DNA of 64,000 bases from Colimorpha_A sp045540115 (GTDB lineage Bacteria; Bacillota; Clostridia; Oscillospirales; CAG-272), in contig JAZQGR010000109.1 in the NCBI GenBank assembly GCA_045540115.1, positions 1 through 64,000 on the forward strand, given 5' to 3'. The translations under genes were made by a program, and so were the position numbers. The notes below the pieces were generated by a model. The model saw only the letters and a program-made list of their open reading frames with translations. It was not told the DNA's origin and did no database searches. This document shows, piece by piece, positions 17,512 to 25,227 of the stretch; the first letter of the stretch is position 1; every line of letters starts with the position of its first letter.

Positions 17512-18078
17512 ATGAGTTACGACATCAAAAACGACATCTCAAAAATTCTTATCAGCGAAGAGGAAATCGAAACGATTGTAAAGCGTATTTCTTCTGAGAT
17601 CGACGCATACTACGGTGAAAGAGATTCCCGTCTGCTTCTTCTCGGAATACTTAAAGGCTCCGTTGTATTTATGGGAGACCTTATGAAGCATATCACCGTT
17701 CCTGTTGAAATAGACTTTATGAAGGTTTCATCCTATGGCGCAGGTACCGTTTCAACCGGTTCTATCAACATAATGCTTGATCTTTACCGCAAGGATTTCA
17801 CAAATACGGACATACTTATTATTGAAGATATAATTGACAGCGGACGCACGCTTTCTTATCTCGTTGAATATCTCCGACTCAAGGGCGCTAAGAGCGTTCG
17901 TACTTGTACCCTTCTTGACAAACCCGAAAGAAGAGAGGTAGACTTTAATGCCGACATCGTCGGAGCAATCATCCCGAATGAATTTGTTGTCGGCTACGGG
18001 CTTGATTATGATGAAAAATACAGAGCGCTGCCATTTGTTGGCGTTCTTAAGCCTCACGTTTACAGCGGTGAAGCTTGA
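17512..18078 (+). CDS. hpt: Hypoxanthine phosphoribosyltransferase
   Basis: A 188-residue purine salvage enzyme that makes IMP or GMP from base and PRPP. Landmarks are LGILKGSVVFMGDLM, the flexible-loop VSSYG, the PRPP motif IIEDIIDSGRTL, the base-binding KP..R and VGYGLDYDEKYR. I chose the ATG at 17512, 1 nt after the tilS stop and behind AAGGAA; longer frames run inside tilS. It is co-transcribed with ftsH. Confidence 0.96.
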   Translation: MSYDIKNDISKILISEEEIETIVKRISSEIDAYYGERDSRLLLLGILKGSVVFMGDLMKHITVPVEIDFMKVSSYGAGTVSTGSINIMLDLYRKDFTNTDILIIEDIIDSGRTLSYLVEYLRLKGAKSVRTCTLLDKPERREVDFNADIVGAIIPNEFVVGYGLDYDEKYRALPFVGVLKPHVYSGEA

Positions 18079-18107
18079 TATAATATGAAAGGATCCCCGT
18101 CTCAGAA

Positions 18108-20156
18108 ATGAAGAAAAATCATAAGTTAGCACTTTTCTATATCATTCTCATGATTGCCATCGTAGCTGGATTATGGTTAATGATCGGCAAATCTGAAAAG
18201 CATGATAAAATAGTATACAGCGATCTGGTTACGCTGTTTACCGAAGAAAAAGTTAAGTCCTTTGAGGTTGACGAAAAGGACAACATTATTATCAAGCTGC
18301 ATGAGGAAGGTAAGGCGCCAATCAAATATAAGCTGCGCGATTTCGCCATTTTTTACAATGACTTTTCCGAGCTTATAAATCAACAGGTCGCCGACGGAAT
18401 AATTGAGAAGTTTGACTATACACCCCATAAGGAGACACCTTGGTGGGTATCGCTTCTGCCGACTCTTGCAATTATAATTTTGGTTGTTGTAGTCTTCCTT
18501 GTATTCATGTCCATGCAATCCAAGAGCGCAGGCGGTAAGATCGGCGGCTTTGGACGCGCTAAGGTCAAGGTAAATACTGACGAAAAACGCAAGGTTCTCT
18601 TCTCCGACGTAGCCGGTGCCGACGAGGAGAAGGAGGAGCTTGAAGAGATTGTCGACTTCTTGCGTTCTCCCCTTAAATATACACGACTTGGTGCTAAGAT
18701 CCCGCACGGTGTGCTTCTTGTAGGCCCTCCCGGTACAGGTAAAACTCTTCTTGCAAAGGCTGTTGCGGGAGAAGCGGGTGTTCCCTTCTTCTCAATTTCA
18801 GGTTCTGACTTTGTTGAGATGTACGTCGGTGTCGGTGCTTCGCGTGTCCGCGATCTTTTCGATACGGCAAAGAAGCATCCCGCGAGCATCGTGTTTATAG
18901 ATGAGATCGACGCTGTCGGTCGTCACAGAGGCGCAGGTCTCGGCGGCGGTCACGATGAGCGCGAGCAGACTCTTAACCAGCTTCTCGTTGAAATGGACGG
19001 CTTCGGTTCAACCGACGGAATTATCGTCATTGCCGCTACAAACCGCCCCGACATTCTCGACCCCGCTCTGCTCCGCCCCGGACGCTTCGACAGACAAATA
19101 ACTGTCAATTATCCCGATCTTAATGGTCGAGAGGCTATTCTTAAGGTTCATGCAAGAAATAAGCCCCTTGAGGATACCGTCGATTTCATGAAGGTTGCAC
19201 AGTCGACCGTCGGATTTACCGGTGCAGCCCTTGCTAACCTTCTGAACGAAGCAGCACTTCTTGCCGCAAGACGCGGTAAATCCCTTATCGGTATGGACGA
19301 GATCGAAGATTCTTATATGAAGATCCTTGTCGGACCTAAGAAAAAATCCAAGATCCGCGATGAAAAGGACAACAAGCTCACAGCCTTCCACGAGGCAGGC
19401 CACGCTGTTGCCTCTTACTACTCGCCCACCTCCGATCCCGTTAAGCATATAACTATTATTCCCGCAGGCAGAACAGGCGGCGTTACCGTCATGATTCCCG
19501 AAAAGGATACAAGTTACGACACGAGAAACGCTATGTTCGACCGCATTGTCGTTGCCCTTGGCGGACGAGTAGCCGAGGAGCTTAAGCTTGACGATATTTC
19601 ATCGGGCGCATCCTCTGATATCAGCCACGCAACCGCAATTGCCCGCAATATGGTAACAAAGTACGGCATGAGCGAAAAGCTCGGTACAGTTCTTTACGGC
19701 TCGGAGCACAGTAACGACGAGGTGTTCCTTGGTCGCGACTTCAGCTCGGGCAAAAACTACTCCGAGGCAACCGCCGCTGAAATTGATGCCGAGATCAAGA
19801 ATATCATCGACCGCGCTTACCGCAGATGTGCCGAGATCCTTTACGAGCATTCCGACAAGCTCCAGAAGCTTGCCGAATACCTTATCAAGGTCGAGACCGT
19901 GGACGGTGACCAGTTCAAGGCGCTTATGGAAGGCGATCCGACCTTTGAGGAGCTTGATGCGATAGCAGAAGAAAAGCGTCGCAAGAGTGAGGAGGAAAAC
20001 GAGGCTCGCCGCAAGAAGGACGAAGAAGAGCGCAAAAAGCGCGAAGAAGAGGAAGCTAAGCTTCGTGAAGAAATGCAGAACCGCGATATAAACGGTATGA
20101 ATGCATACGCTCAGAAAGAAAAGCACGATAGCGATAATTCCGATAACAATGAATAA
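18108..20156 (+). CDS. ftsH: ATP-dependent zinc metalloprotease FtsH
   Basis: A 682-residue membrane AAA+ protease that removes misfolded membrane proteins and regulatory targets. Two transmembrane helices (about 7-26 and 112-133) flank a short extracytoplasmic domain. AAA module: Walker A GPPGTGKT (about 206), Walker B IVFIDEIDAVG, second region of homology ATNRPDILDPALLRPGRFDR. Protease site: HEAGH (428-432) with the downstream zinc ligand region. The C-terminus is a long charged, coiled-coil-like tail rich in Glu, Lys and Arg, longer than that of E. coli FtsH. Confidence 0.97.
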   Translation: MKKNHKLALFYIILMIAIVAGLWLMIGKSEKHDKIVYSDLVTLFTEEKVKSFEVDEKDNIIIKLHEEGKAPIKYKLRDFAIFYNDFSELINQQVADGIIEKFDYTPHKETPWWVSLLPTLAIIILVVVVFLVFMSMQSKSAGGKIGGFGRAKVKVNTDEKRKVLFSDVAGADEEKEELEEIVDFLRSPLKYTRLGAKIPHGVLLVGPPGTGKTLLAKAVAGEAGVPFFSISGSDFVEMYVGVGASRVRDLFDTAKKHPASIVFIDEIDAVGRHRGAGLGGGHDEREQTLNQLLVEMDGFGSTDGIIVIAATNRPDILDPALLRPGRFDRQITVNYPDLNGREAILKVHARNKPLEDTVDFMKVAQSTVGFTGAALANLLNEAALLAARRGKSLIGMDEIEDSYMKILVGPKKKSKIRDEKDNKLTAFHEAGHAVASYYSPTSDPVKHITIIPAGRTGGVTVMIPEKDTSYDTRNAMFDRIVVALGGRVAEELKLDDISSGASSDISHATAIARNMVTKYGMSEKLGTVLYGSEHSNDEVFLGRDFSSGKNYSEATAAEIDAEIKNIIDRAYRRCAEILYEHSDKLQKLAEYLIKVETVDGDQFKALMEGDPTFEELDAIAEEKRRKSEEENEARRKKDEEERKKREEEEAKLREEMQNRDINGMNAYAQKEKHDSDNSDNNE

Positions 20157-20190
20157 ATAAAATCGCCCTAAATTCAGGGCGATTTTATTT
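20157..20190. terminator. Bidirectional terminator between ftsH and the YwaF-like gene
   Basis: A 13 bp perfect stem, ATAAAATCGCCCT / AGGGCGATTTTAT, with a 6-base loop and A/T tracts on both sides. It serves the convergent genes on both strands. Confidence 0.9.
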
Positions 20191-21010
20191 ATAAGCTCTT
20201 AATATATTCAAGCCTCTTTTCTCTATTTGCTTTTTTGATTTTTGAATTATTAATTAATCGTACGATCAAGTAATATACGGCATAATATGCGAAAATATAG
20301 AACAACATCAAGAATGCAACGAGAATCGGGTATAAGATTTTGTTGCCCGACACGAGTGACCAGACAATCTCAAAGGGGGTTCCATCGGGGCTCATAAGGA
20401 ACATATAGTTATAGTCAATCAAAAGATTCATAATATATGCAACAGCGCAGAAGCTCGCAAATATGCTGTATGTAAATAACATGTTATTCTTCTTCATGCT
20501 GCTCATACGTGAAATAATAATGTACAATGAAGAAAATCCCGAGATCGAATGAGTTATCCCCGATACGACGTTATCAATTGACATTACGGGATAGCAGGCG
20601 TAATTCTGACCTGCGAAGTAGGTTCCGAGAAAGGCACCGAGAAGCCCGAAAATCATAACGAAGTCAAGAGAAGCTTCCTTTAATCTGCCGCGGCAGAAGG
20701 CTGCCATTGGGATCGTTATCAACTGAATGCTGCATAAGAACAACGGTAGATTATAGATCCAATCCATCGGATCGTTTGCTCTTATACACATTATTAAGAT
20801 TTTGAAGATCTCAAAAGCGTCGATCAGTATCGCTGAAATTATCAGAGGAACATTTTTCTTTTTTTCGTCTGCATTCTTGTTCTTTAATCCGAGAATAACG
20901 GATAAACAAACCATGACAGCCATAAGTGACGTGACGAAAGTAAGGTGTTGCCATGAAAAATAGCCCTCTGCGGGGCGGGAGTAACCACCGAAGCCGAAAA
21001 ACTCTCTCAT
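20189..21010 (-). CDS. YwaF/TIGR02206-like integral membrane protein
   Basis: A 273-residue protein with about seven hydrophobic segments. The start at 21010 is set by AAGGAG 6 nt upstream. WxHLTF near residue 20, the D-P-M-D-W-(I/L)-Y-N-L-P-L-F-L-C region and a small-residue loop before a Tyr/Pro motif resemble the TIGR02206/YwaF family, distantly related to eukaryotic TMEM164. TMEM164 acts on lipids as an acyltransferase; whether bacterial members do so is not established. Single-gene unit with its own terminator. Confidence 0.65.
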   Translation of the reverse strand: MREFFGFGGYSRPAEGYFSWQHLTFVTSLMAVMVCLSVILGLKNKNADEKKKNVPLIISAILIDAFEIFKILIMCIRANDPMDWIYNLPLFLCSIQLITIPMAAFCRGRLKEASLDFVMIFGLLGAFLGTYFAGQNYACYPVMSIDNVVSGITHSISGFSSLYIIISRMSSMKKNNMLFTYSIFASFCAVAYIMNLLIDYNYMFLMSPDGTPFEIVWSLVSGNKILYPILVAFLMLFYIFAYYAVYYLIVRLINNSKIKKANREKRLEYIKSL

Positions 21011-21155
21011 ATTTTTCTCCTTATAGCGTAGTGTTGCTCGGTCGACGACATTATAACACATATTTCGACTATTGTACAGTATATGCTTTAAATTGCATAT
21101 TTTGATGTATTAGTGGTTTTGTTTACAATTTGTTGTATATTTATCTCCCGTAATT

Positions 21156-21164
21156 TGCTATAAT
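21156..21164 (+). promoter_or_regulatory. Extended -10 promoter for the DUF1385-prmC pair
   Basis: TGC-TATAAT (21156-21164), an extended -10 with no good -35 at 16-18 bp. It is about 30 nt upstream of the GTG start. Confidence 0.6.
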
Positions 21165-21195
21165 AATTTAAATTATAATTCGGAGGATATCTTCG

Positions 21196-22227
21196 GTGAG
21201 TAAAAAAGAAAAGATAACTAACTGCCGTCTCGGCACAGTCGGCGGACAAGCCGTGCTTGAGGGTGTAATGATGAAGGGCAAGGAAAAGTATTCCATCGCC
21301 GTTCGTCGCGAGGACGGAAGTATCAGCTTGAGTGAAAACTATCATACATCAATAAGACAGAAGCATAAGCTTCTTCGTTTGCCGATCATTCGCGGAATAG
21401 TCGGCTTTGTAGAGTCAATGGTGCTCAATTTCAAAACACTTTCAATTTCCGCCGAGCAGTATGGCGGTATTGATGAGATCGAGCCCGAAACAAAATTTGA
21501 AAAGTGGCTTCAGAGAAAATTCGGCGATAAGCTTATGAATTTCGTAATGGGCATTTCTATGGTATTCGGAATTATTCTCGCTATAGCTCTCTTTCTGCTT
21601 CTTCCCTCTTATGCAGTCAAGCTTATAGATATGATACCGCACGTTGATCTCGGCATCTGGAAAAGCACCATTGAGGGTGTGATTAAGATCGCAATTTTTG
21701 TTTCATATCTTCTTCTCGTTTCACTTATGAAGGATATACGCCGTACGTTTGAATATCACGGTGCTGAGCACAAGTCGATATTCTGCTACGAGACGGGCGA
21801 GGAGCTCACCGTTGAGAACGTTAAGAAGCACCGCAGATATCATCCCCGTTGCGGAACGAGCTTTATTTTCGTCGTTCTTATAATCAGCATACTTGTTAAT
21901 TCGCTTCCTATAATCACATGGGACAATATGCTTCTTCGCACGCTTCTCAAGCTTGCAATGCTACCGCTCATTGTCGGAATAAGCTTTGAGTTTATTATGT
22001 TCGCGGGCAAGCACGATAATATCATAACGAGGATCCTGTCTGCCCCCGGACTCTGGATGCAGAGAATCACAACACGCGAACCCGATGAAGAACAGATCGA
22101 ATGTGCAATTATCGCGCTCAAGAGCTCACTTCCCGAGGAATTTCCAGATTTTGTTCACGTTGATACTCATCTCACACAAGTGACGGAAGAATCAACCGAG
22201 GAAAATGATGAAGCTGTCGAATCTTGA
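21196..22227 (+). CDS. DUF1385 membrane protein (YqhQ-like)
   Basis: A 343-residue protein that starts at GTG, 9 nt after GGAGG. The family signature is clear: VGGQAVLEGVMMKG at the N-terminus, and YHGAEHKSIFCYE, HRRYHPRCGTSFIF in the middle, with four or more membrane helices. YqhQ-like proteins usually precede prmC and prfA in Bacillota; the precise function is unknown. The conserved His, Glu and Cys residues suggest a metal- or nucleotide-linked activity, but this is inference. The 3' end overlaps prmC by 23 nt. Confidence 0.9.
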   Translation: MSKKEKITNCRLGTVGGQAVLEGVMMKGKEKYSIAVRREDGSISLSENYHTSIRQKHKLLRLPIIRGIVGFVESMVLNFKTLSISAEQYGGIDEIEPETKFEKWLQRKFGDKLMNFVMGISMVFGIILAIALFLLLPSYAVKLIDMIPHVDLGIWKSTIEGVIKIAIFVSYLLLVSLMKDIRRTFEYHGAEHKSIFCYETGEELTVENVKKHRRYHPRCGTSFIFVVLIISILVNSLPIITWDNMLLRTLLKLAMLPLIVGISFEFIMFAGKHDNIITRILSAPGLWMQRITTREPDEEQIECAIIALKSSLPEEFPDFVHVDTHLTQVTEESTEENDEAVES

Positions 22228-22924
22228 AGAATCCCTCCTTCGCGAAAAATTCCCAGATAACAAGTCATATAATGATGCTCTTGCGCGCCTGCAAAAAGGA
22301 GAACCGTTTGCCTACGTTATCGGCGAATGGTACTTTTATAACGAGACATACAAGGTATCTCCCGATTGCCTGATCCCGCGCCCCGAGACAGAGCATCTTG
22401 TTGAGTGGCTGATAAAGAATCTTCCGCATGAAGCGGTCTTTGCCGATCTCTGTACGGGAAGCGGCTGCATTGCGATTTCTACTCTCGTTCACCGCCCTGA
22501 TCTTACCGCGGTCGCCGTTGATATTTCACAGAATGCTCTCGAAATTGCAAAGCACAATGCAACCCTAAACGGTGTTTCCGAAAGGATCACGTTTATCTGC
22601 GGCGACGTTCTTAAGAGCAAGCCGTTGGGTGAAGCTGAGTTCGACGCTATCGTTTCAAATCCTCCGTATATTCGGAGCGAGGTCATTGACACTCTTTCCG
22701 TTCAGGTCAAAAACGAGCCGCGTATCGCTCTTGACGGAGGCGATGACGGACTTGATTTTTATCGCGTTCTGTATTCTGCTTACAAGGAAAACGTTAAGCC
22801 CTCAGGGTCGATAATATGCGAGATCGGATACGATCAGGGAGAGGCTTTAAGGAACCTTTTCTGCTGTGAGATCATGAAGGATTATTCCGGAAATGACAGA
22901 ATTGCGCTACTGACCGTTAACTAA
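22205..22924 (+). CDS. prmC: Peptide chain release factor N5-glutamine methyltransferase, short N-terminus
   Basis: A SAM-dependent enzyme that methylates the GGQ glutamine of release factors. The catalytic domain is complete: FADLCTGSGCIAIS (SAM site), VDISQNALEIAK, the catalytic NPPY at about 151-154 and the IPRPETE motif. It is only 239 residues. The GEPFAY motif lies at residues 32-37, against roughly 80 in E. coli PrmC, so about 50 residues of the N-terminal helical release-factor-docking domain are missing. GAGGAAA serves the ATG at 22205 or the next one at 22208. prfA does not follow, unlike the usual order. Confidence 0.9.
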   Translation: MMKLSNLEESLLREKFPDNKSYNDALARLQKGEPFAYVIGEWYFYNETYKVSPDCLIPRPETEHLVEWLIKNLPHEAVFADLCTGSGCIAISTLVHRPDLTAVAVDISQNALEIAKHNATLNGVSERITFICGDVLKSKPLGEAEFDAIVSNPPYIRSEVIDTLSVQVKNEPRIALDGGDDGLDFYRVLYSAYKENVKPSGSIICEIGYDQGEALRNLFCCEIMKDYSGNDRIALLTVN

Positions 22925-22934
22925 ATACAAAATA

Positions 22935-22977
22935 CTCGGATATTTTTTACAAAAAGTGTAAATTATCCGAGTTTTTT
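22935..22977 (+). terminator. Terminator after prmC
   Basis: Stem CTCGGATA / TATCCGAG with a partly paired AT-rich loop, followed by six Ts (22972-22977). Confidence 0.8.
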
Positions 22978-22989
22978 GATGAAAATCTA

Positions 22990-23017
22990 TTGATAAATAT
23001 TCTTTTTATGTTATAAT
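22990..23017 (+). promoter_or_regulatory. Promoter of pgk-tpiA
   Basis: -35 TTGATA (22990-22995), 16 bp spacer, consensus -10 TATAAT (23012-23017). It leaves a leader of about 65 nt before pgk. Confidence 0.8.
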
Positions 23018-23090
23018 ATAATATGTGTGCCTGTGCGCAGATGCAGGTATAAAACGTCAATTTTACCGTTAATCGGTTTGGAGGTTTAAT

Positions 23091-24386
23091 ATGCAGTATA
23101 ACAAGAAAACAATCGAAGACATTTCCGTTTCCGGCAAGAAGGTTCTTGCAAGATGCGACTTCAACGTTCCTATGGACGGCGGAGTTATCACCGACGCCAA
23201 GAGAATCGTTGGCGCTCTTCCCACTATCAAGTATCTGGCTGACAACGGCGCAGCAGTTATTCTCTGCTCCCACATGGGCCGTCCTCACAACGTTCTTAAC
23301 TCTGAGCTCAAGCTCTCGAAGAAGGAAATGAAGAAGATCGAGGCTCTTCCCGAAAACGAGCAGGCAGCAGCTACTGCAGCAGCTCTTGAAAAGGCTAAGG
23401 GCGATATAACCAAGCTTTCCCTTAAGCCCATTGCTGAAAAGATCTCCGAACTCCTCGGAAAGGAAGTTATCATGGCTTCCGACGTCGTAGGAGAGGATGC
23501 TACCGCGAAGGCAGCTAACCTTAAGAGCGGCGAGATCCTCCTTCTTGAAAACGTTCGTTTCCACGCTGAAGAAGAAAAGAACGATCCCGAGTTCGCAAAG
23601 AAGCTCGCTTCCCTTGCTGATATCTACGTAAACGATGCTTTCGGTACCGCACACCGCGCTCACGCTTCGACTGCAGGCGTTGCTGACTATCTCCCTGCTG
23701 TTTGCGGATACCTCATTCAGAAGGAGATCTCCATCATGGGTGGAGCTCTTTCCGATCCTAAGCGTCCCTTCGTTGCTATCCTTGGCGGTGCTAAGGTTTC
23801 CGACAAGATCGGCGTTATCAACAACCTCATCGAAAAGGTTGATACCCTTGTTATCGGCGGCGCAATGGCTTACACCTTTAACAAGGCTCTCGGCTACAAC
23901 ATCGGTACCTCCCTCTGCGAGGATGACAAGCTCGAGCTTGCGCTTGATCTTCTCAAGAAGGCTGAAGACAAGGGCGTTAAGGTTCTTCTCCCCGTAGATA
24001 ACCACGCAGGCGACTGCTACGATTCCGAGTGCCACGATATTTACGTTAACTCCGATAACATTCCCGACGGCTATATGGGCCTTGACATCGGACCTGCTTC
24101 CATCGCTCTCTTCACTGACGCTATCAAGAATGCAGGCACCGTAGTATGGAACGGACCGATGGGCGTTTCCGAATGGAAGAAGTTTGAGCACGGCACCTTC
24201 GGCGTTGCTACTGCCGTTGCTGAGAGCAATGCTATCTCGATCATCGGCGGAGGTGACTCTGCAGCTGCTATCGAAAAGCTCGGCTTTGCAGACAAGATGA
24301 CTCACATTTCCACCGGCGGCGGAGCTTCACTTGAGTTCCTTGAGGGCCTTGAGCTTCCCGGTATCGCTTGCCTTCAGGACAAGTAA
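23091..24386 (+). CDS. pgk: Phosphoglycerate kinase
   Basis: Glycolytic enzyme that transfers phosphate from 1,3-bisphosphoglycerate to ADP. Landmarks are RCDFNVPMDGG, SHMGRP, ENVRFHAEEEKNDP, DAFGTAHRAHAST, GGAKVSDKI, WNGPMGVSEW and GGGDSAAA. At 431 residues it is about 35 longer than usual. The extra length is a Lys/Glu/Ala-rich insertion (about residues 67-109) between SHMGRP and LSLKPIAEKI in the N-domain. Codon use is strongly biased (GTT, AAG, CTT), as in highly expressed genes. The ribosome site is GGAGG. It is followed 17 nt later by tpiA. Confidence 0.97.
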   Translation: MQYNKKTIEDISVSGKKVLARCDFNVPMDGGVITDAKRIVGALPTIKYLADNGAAVILCSHMGRPHNVLNSELKLSKKEMKKIEALPENEQAAATAAALEKAKGDITKLSLKPIAEKISELLGKEVIMASDVVGEDATAKAANLKSGEILLLENVRFHAEEEKNDPEFAKKLASLADIYVNDAFGTAHRAHASTAGVADYLPAVCGYLIQKEISIMGGALSDPKRPFVAILGGAKVSDKIGVINNLIEKVDTLVIGGAMAYTFNKALGYNIGTSLCEDDKLELALDLLKKAEDKGVKVLLPVDNHAGDCYDSECHDIYVNSDNIPDGYMGLDIGPASIALFTDAIKNAGTVVWNGPMGVSEWKKFEHGTFGVATAVAESNAISIIGGGDSAAAIEKLGFADKMTHISTGGGASLEFLEGLELPGIACLQDK

Positions 24387-24403
24387 TCAAGAGGTGAATA
24401 ACA

Positions 24404-25171
24404 ATGAATAAAAACCTTAGAAAAGCCGTTATTGCCGGCAACTGGAAAATGAATATGACTCCCTCTGAGGCTGAAAAGCTCGTTAACGACCTTAAGCCTC
24501 TTGTTGAGGGTAAGAACGGATGCGATATCGTTGTATGCGTTCCCTTCGTTGACATCGCAACTGTTGTAAATGCTACTAAGGGTACGAACATCAGGGTCGG
24601 TGCTCAGAACGTTCACTTCAAGAAGAACGGTGCATATACAGGCGAGATCTCCGCTGATATGCTTAAGGAATGCGGTATCGAGTACGTTGTAATCGGACAT
24701 AGCGAGCGCAGACAGTACTTTGGCGAGACCGATGAGACCGTTAATCTTCGTCTCAAGGCTGCTCTTGAAGCAGGAATTACTCCTATCCTCTGCGTTGGCG
24801 AGGTCCTTACCGAGCGTGAGCAGGACGTAACCGCTGAGGTTGTAGCACGTCAGACCAAGGTCGCTCTCCTTGATGTTGATGCTGACGCAGTTAAGAACGT
24901 TATCATTGCATACGAACCTGTATGGGCAATCGGAACCGGTAAGACCGCTACCTCCGATCAGGCTGACGAGGTTTGCGGAATCATCCGCGACGTTCTTTCC
25001 GCTAAGTACGGCAAAGAAGTAGCTGAGGCTGTTACCATTCAGTACGGCGGATCCATGAAGCCCGATAACGCGGCTGAGCTTCTTTCCAAGTATCACGTTG
25101 ACGGCGGACTCATCGGCGGCGCTTCTCTTAAGGCAGCTGATTTCACAGCTATCGTTGACGCGGCACAGTAA
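24404..25171 (+). CDS. tpiA: Triosephosphate isomerase
   Basis: A 255-residue TIM barrel that interconverts glyceraldehyde-3-P and dihydroxyacetone-P. Active-site residues are visible: GNWKMN (Lys), GHSERR (His), AYEPVWAIGTGKTAT (catalytic Glu and flexible loop 6) and YGGSM for phosphate. The ribosome site is GAGGTGA. It shares the highly expressed codon pattern of pgk and the same transcript. Confidence 0.98.
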   Translation: MNKNLRKAVIAGNWKMNMTPSEAEKLVNDLKPLVEGKNGCDIVVCVPFVDIATVVNATKGTNIRVGAQNVHFKKNGAYTGEISADMLKECGIEYVVIGHSERRQYFGETDETVNLRLKAALEAGITPILCVGEVLTEREQDVTAEVVARQTKVALLDVDADAVKNVIIAYEPVWAIGTGKTATSDQADEVCGIIRDVLSAKYGKEVAEAVTIQYGGSMKPDNAAELLSKYHVDGGLIGGASLKAADFTAIVDAAQ

Positions 25172-25182
25172 AATCACTATGA

Positions 25183-25216
25183 CGGGGCGAAGGTCAACTG
25201 CTTTCGCCCCGTTTTT
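25183..25216 (+). terminator. Terminator after tpiA
   Basis: Stem CGGGGCGAA / TTCGCCCCG closing an 11-base loop, then TTTTT. The next gene's ribosome site begins immediately after, so read-through or a promoter inside tpiA must serve it. Confidence 0.85.
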
Positions 25217-25227
25217 CGGAGGATAAA

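Noticed and set aside
22947..24305. Minus-strand open frame of 452 codons opposite pgk
   Set aside because: Pgk is unmistakable on the plus strand. Long antisense frames come from the strong GTT/CTT/AAG codon bias of this gene.
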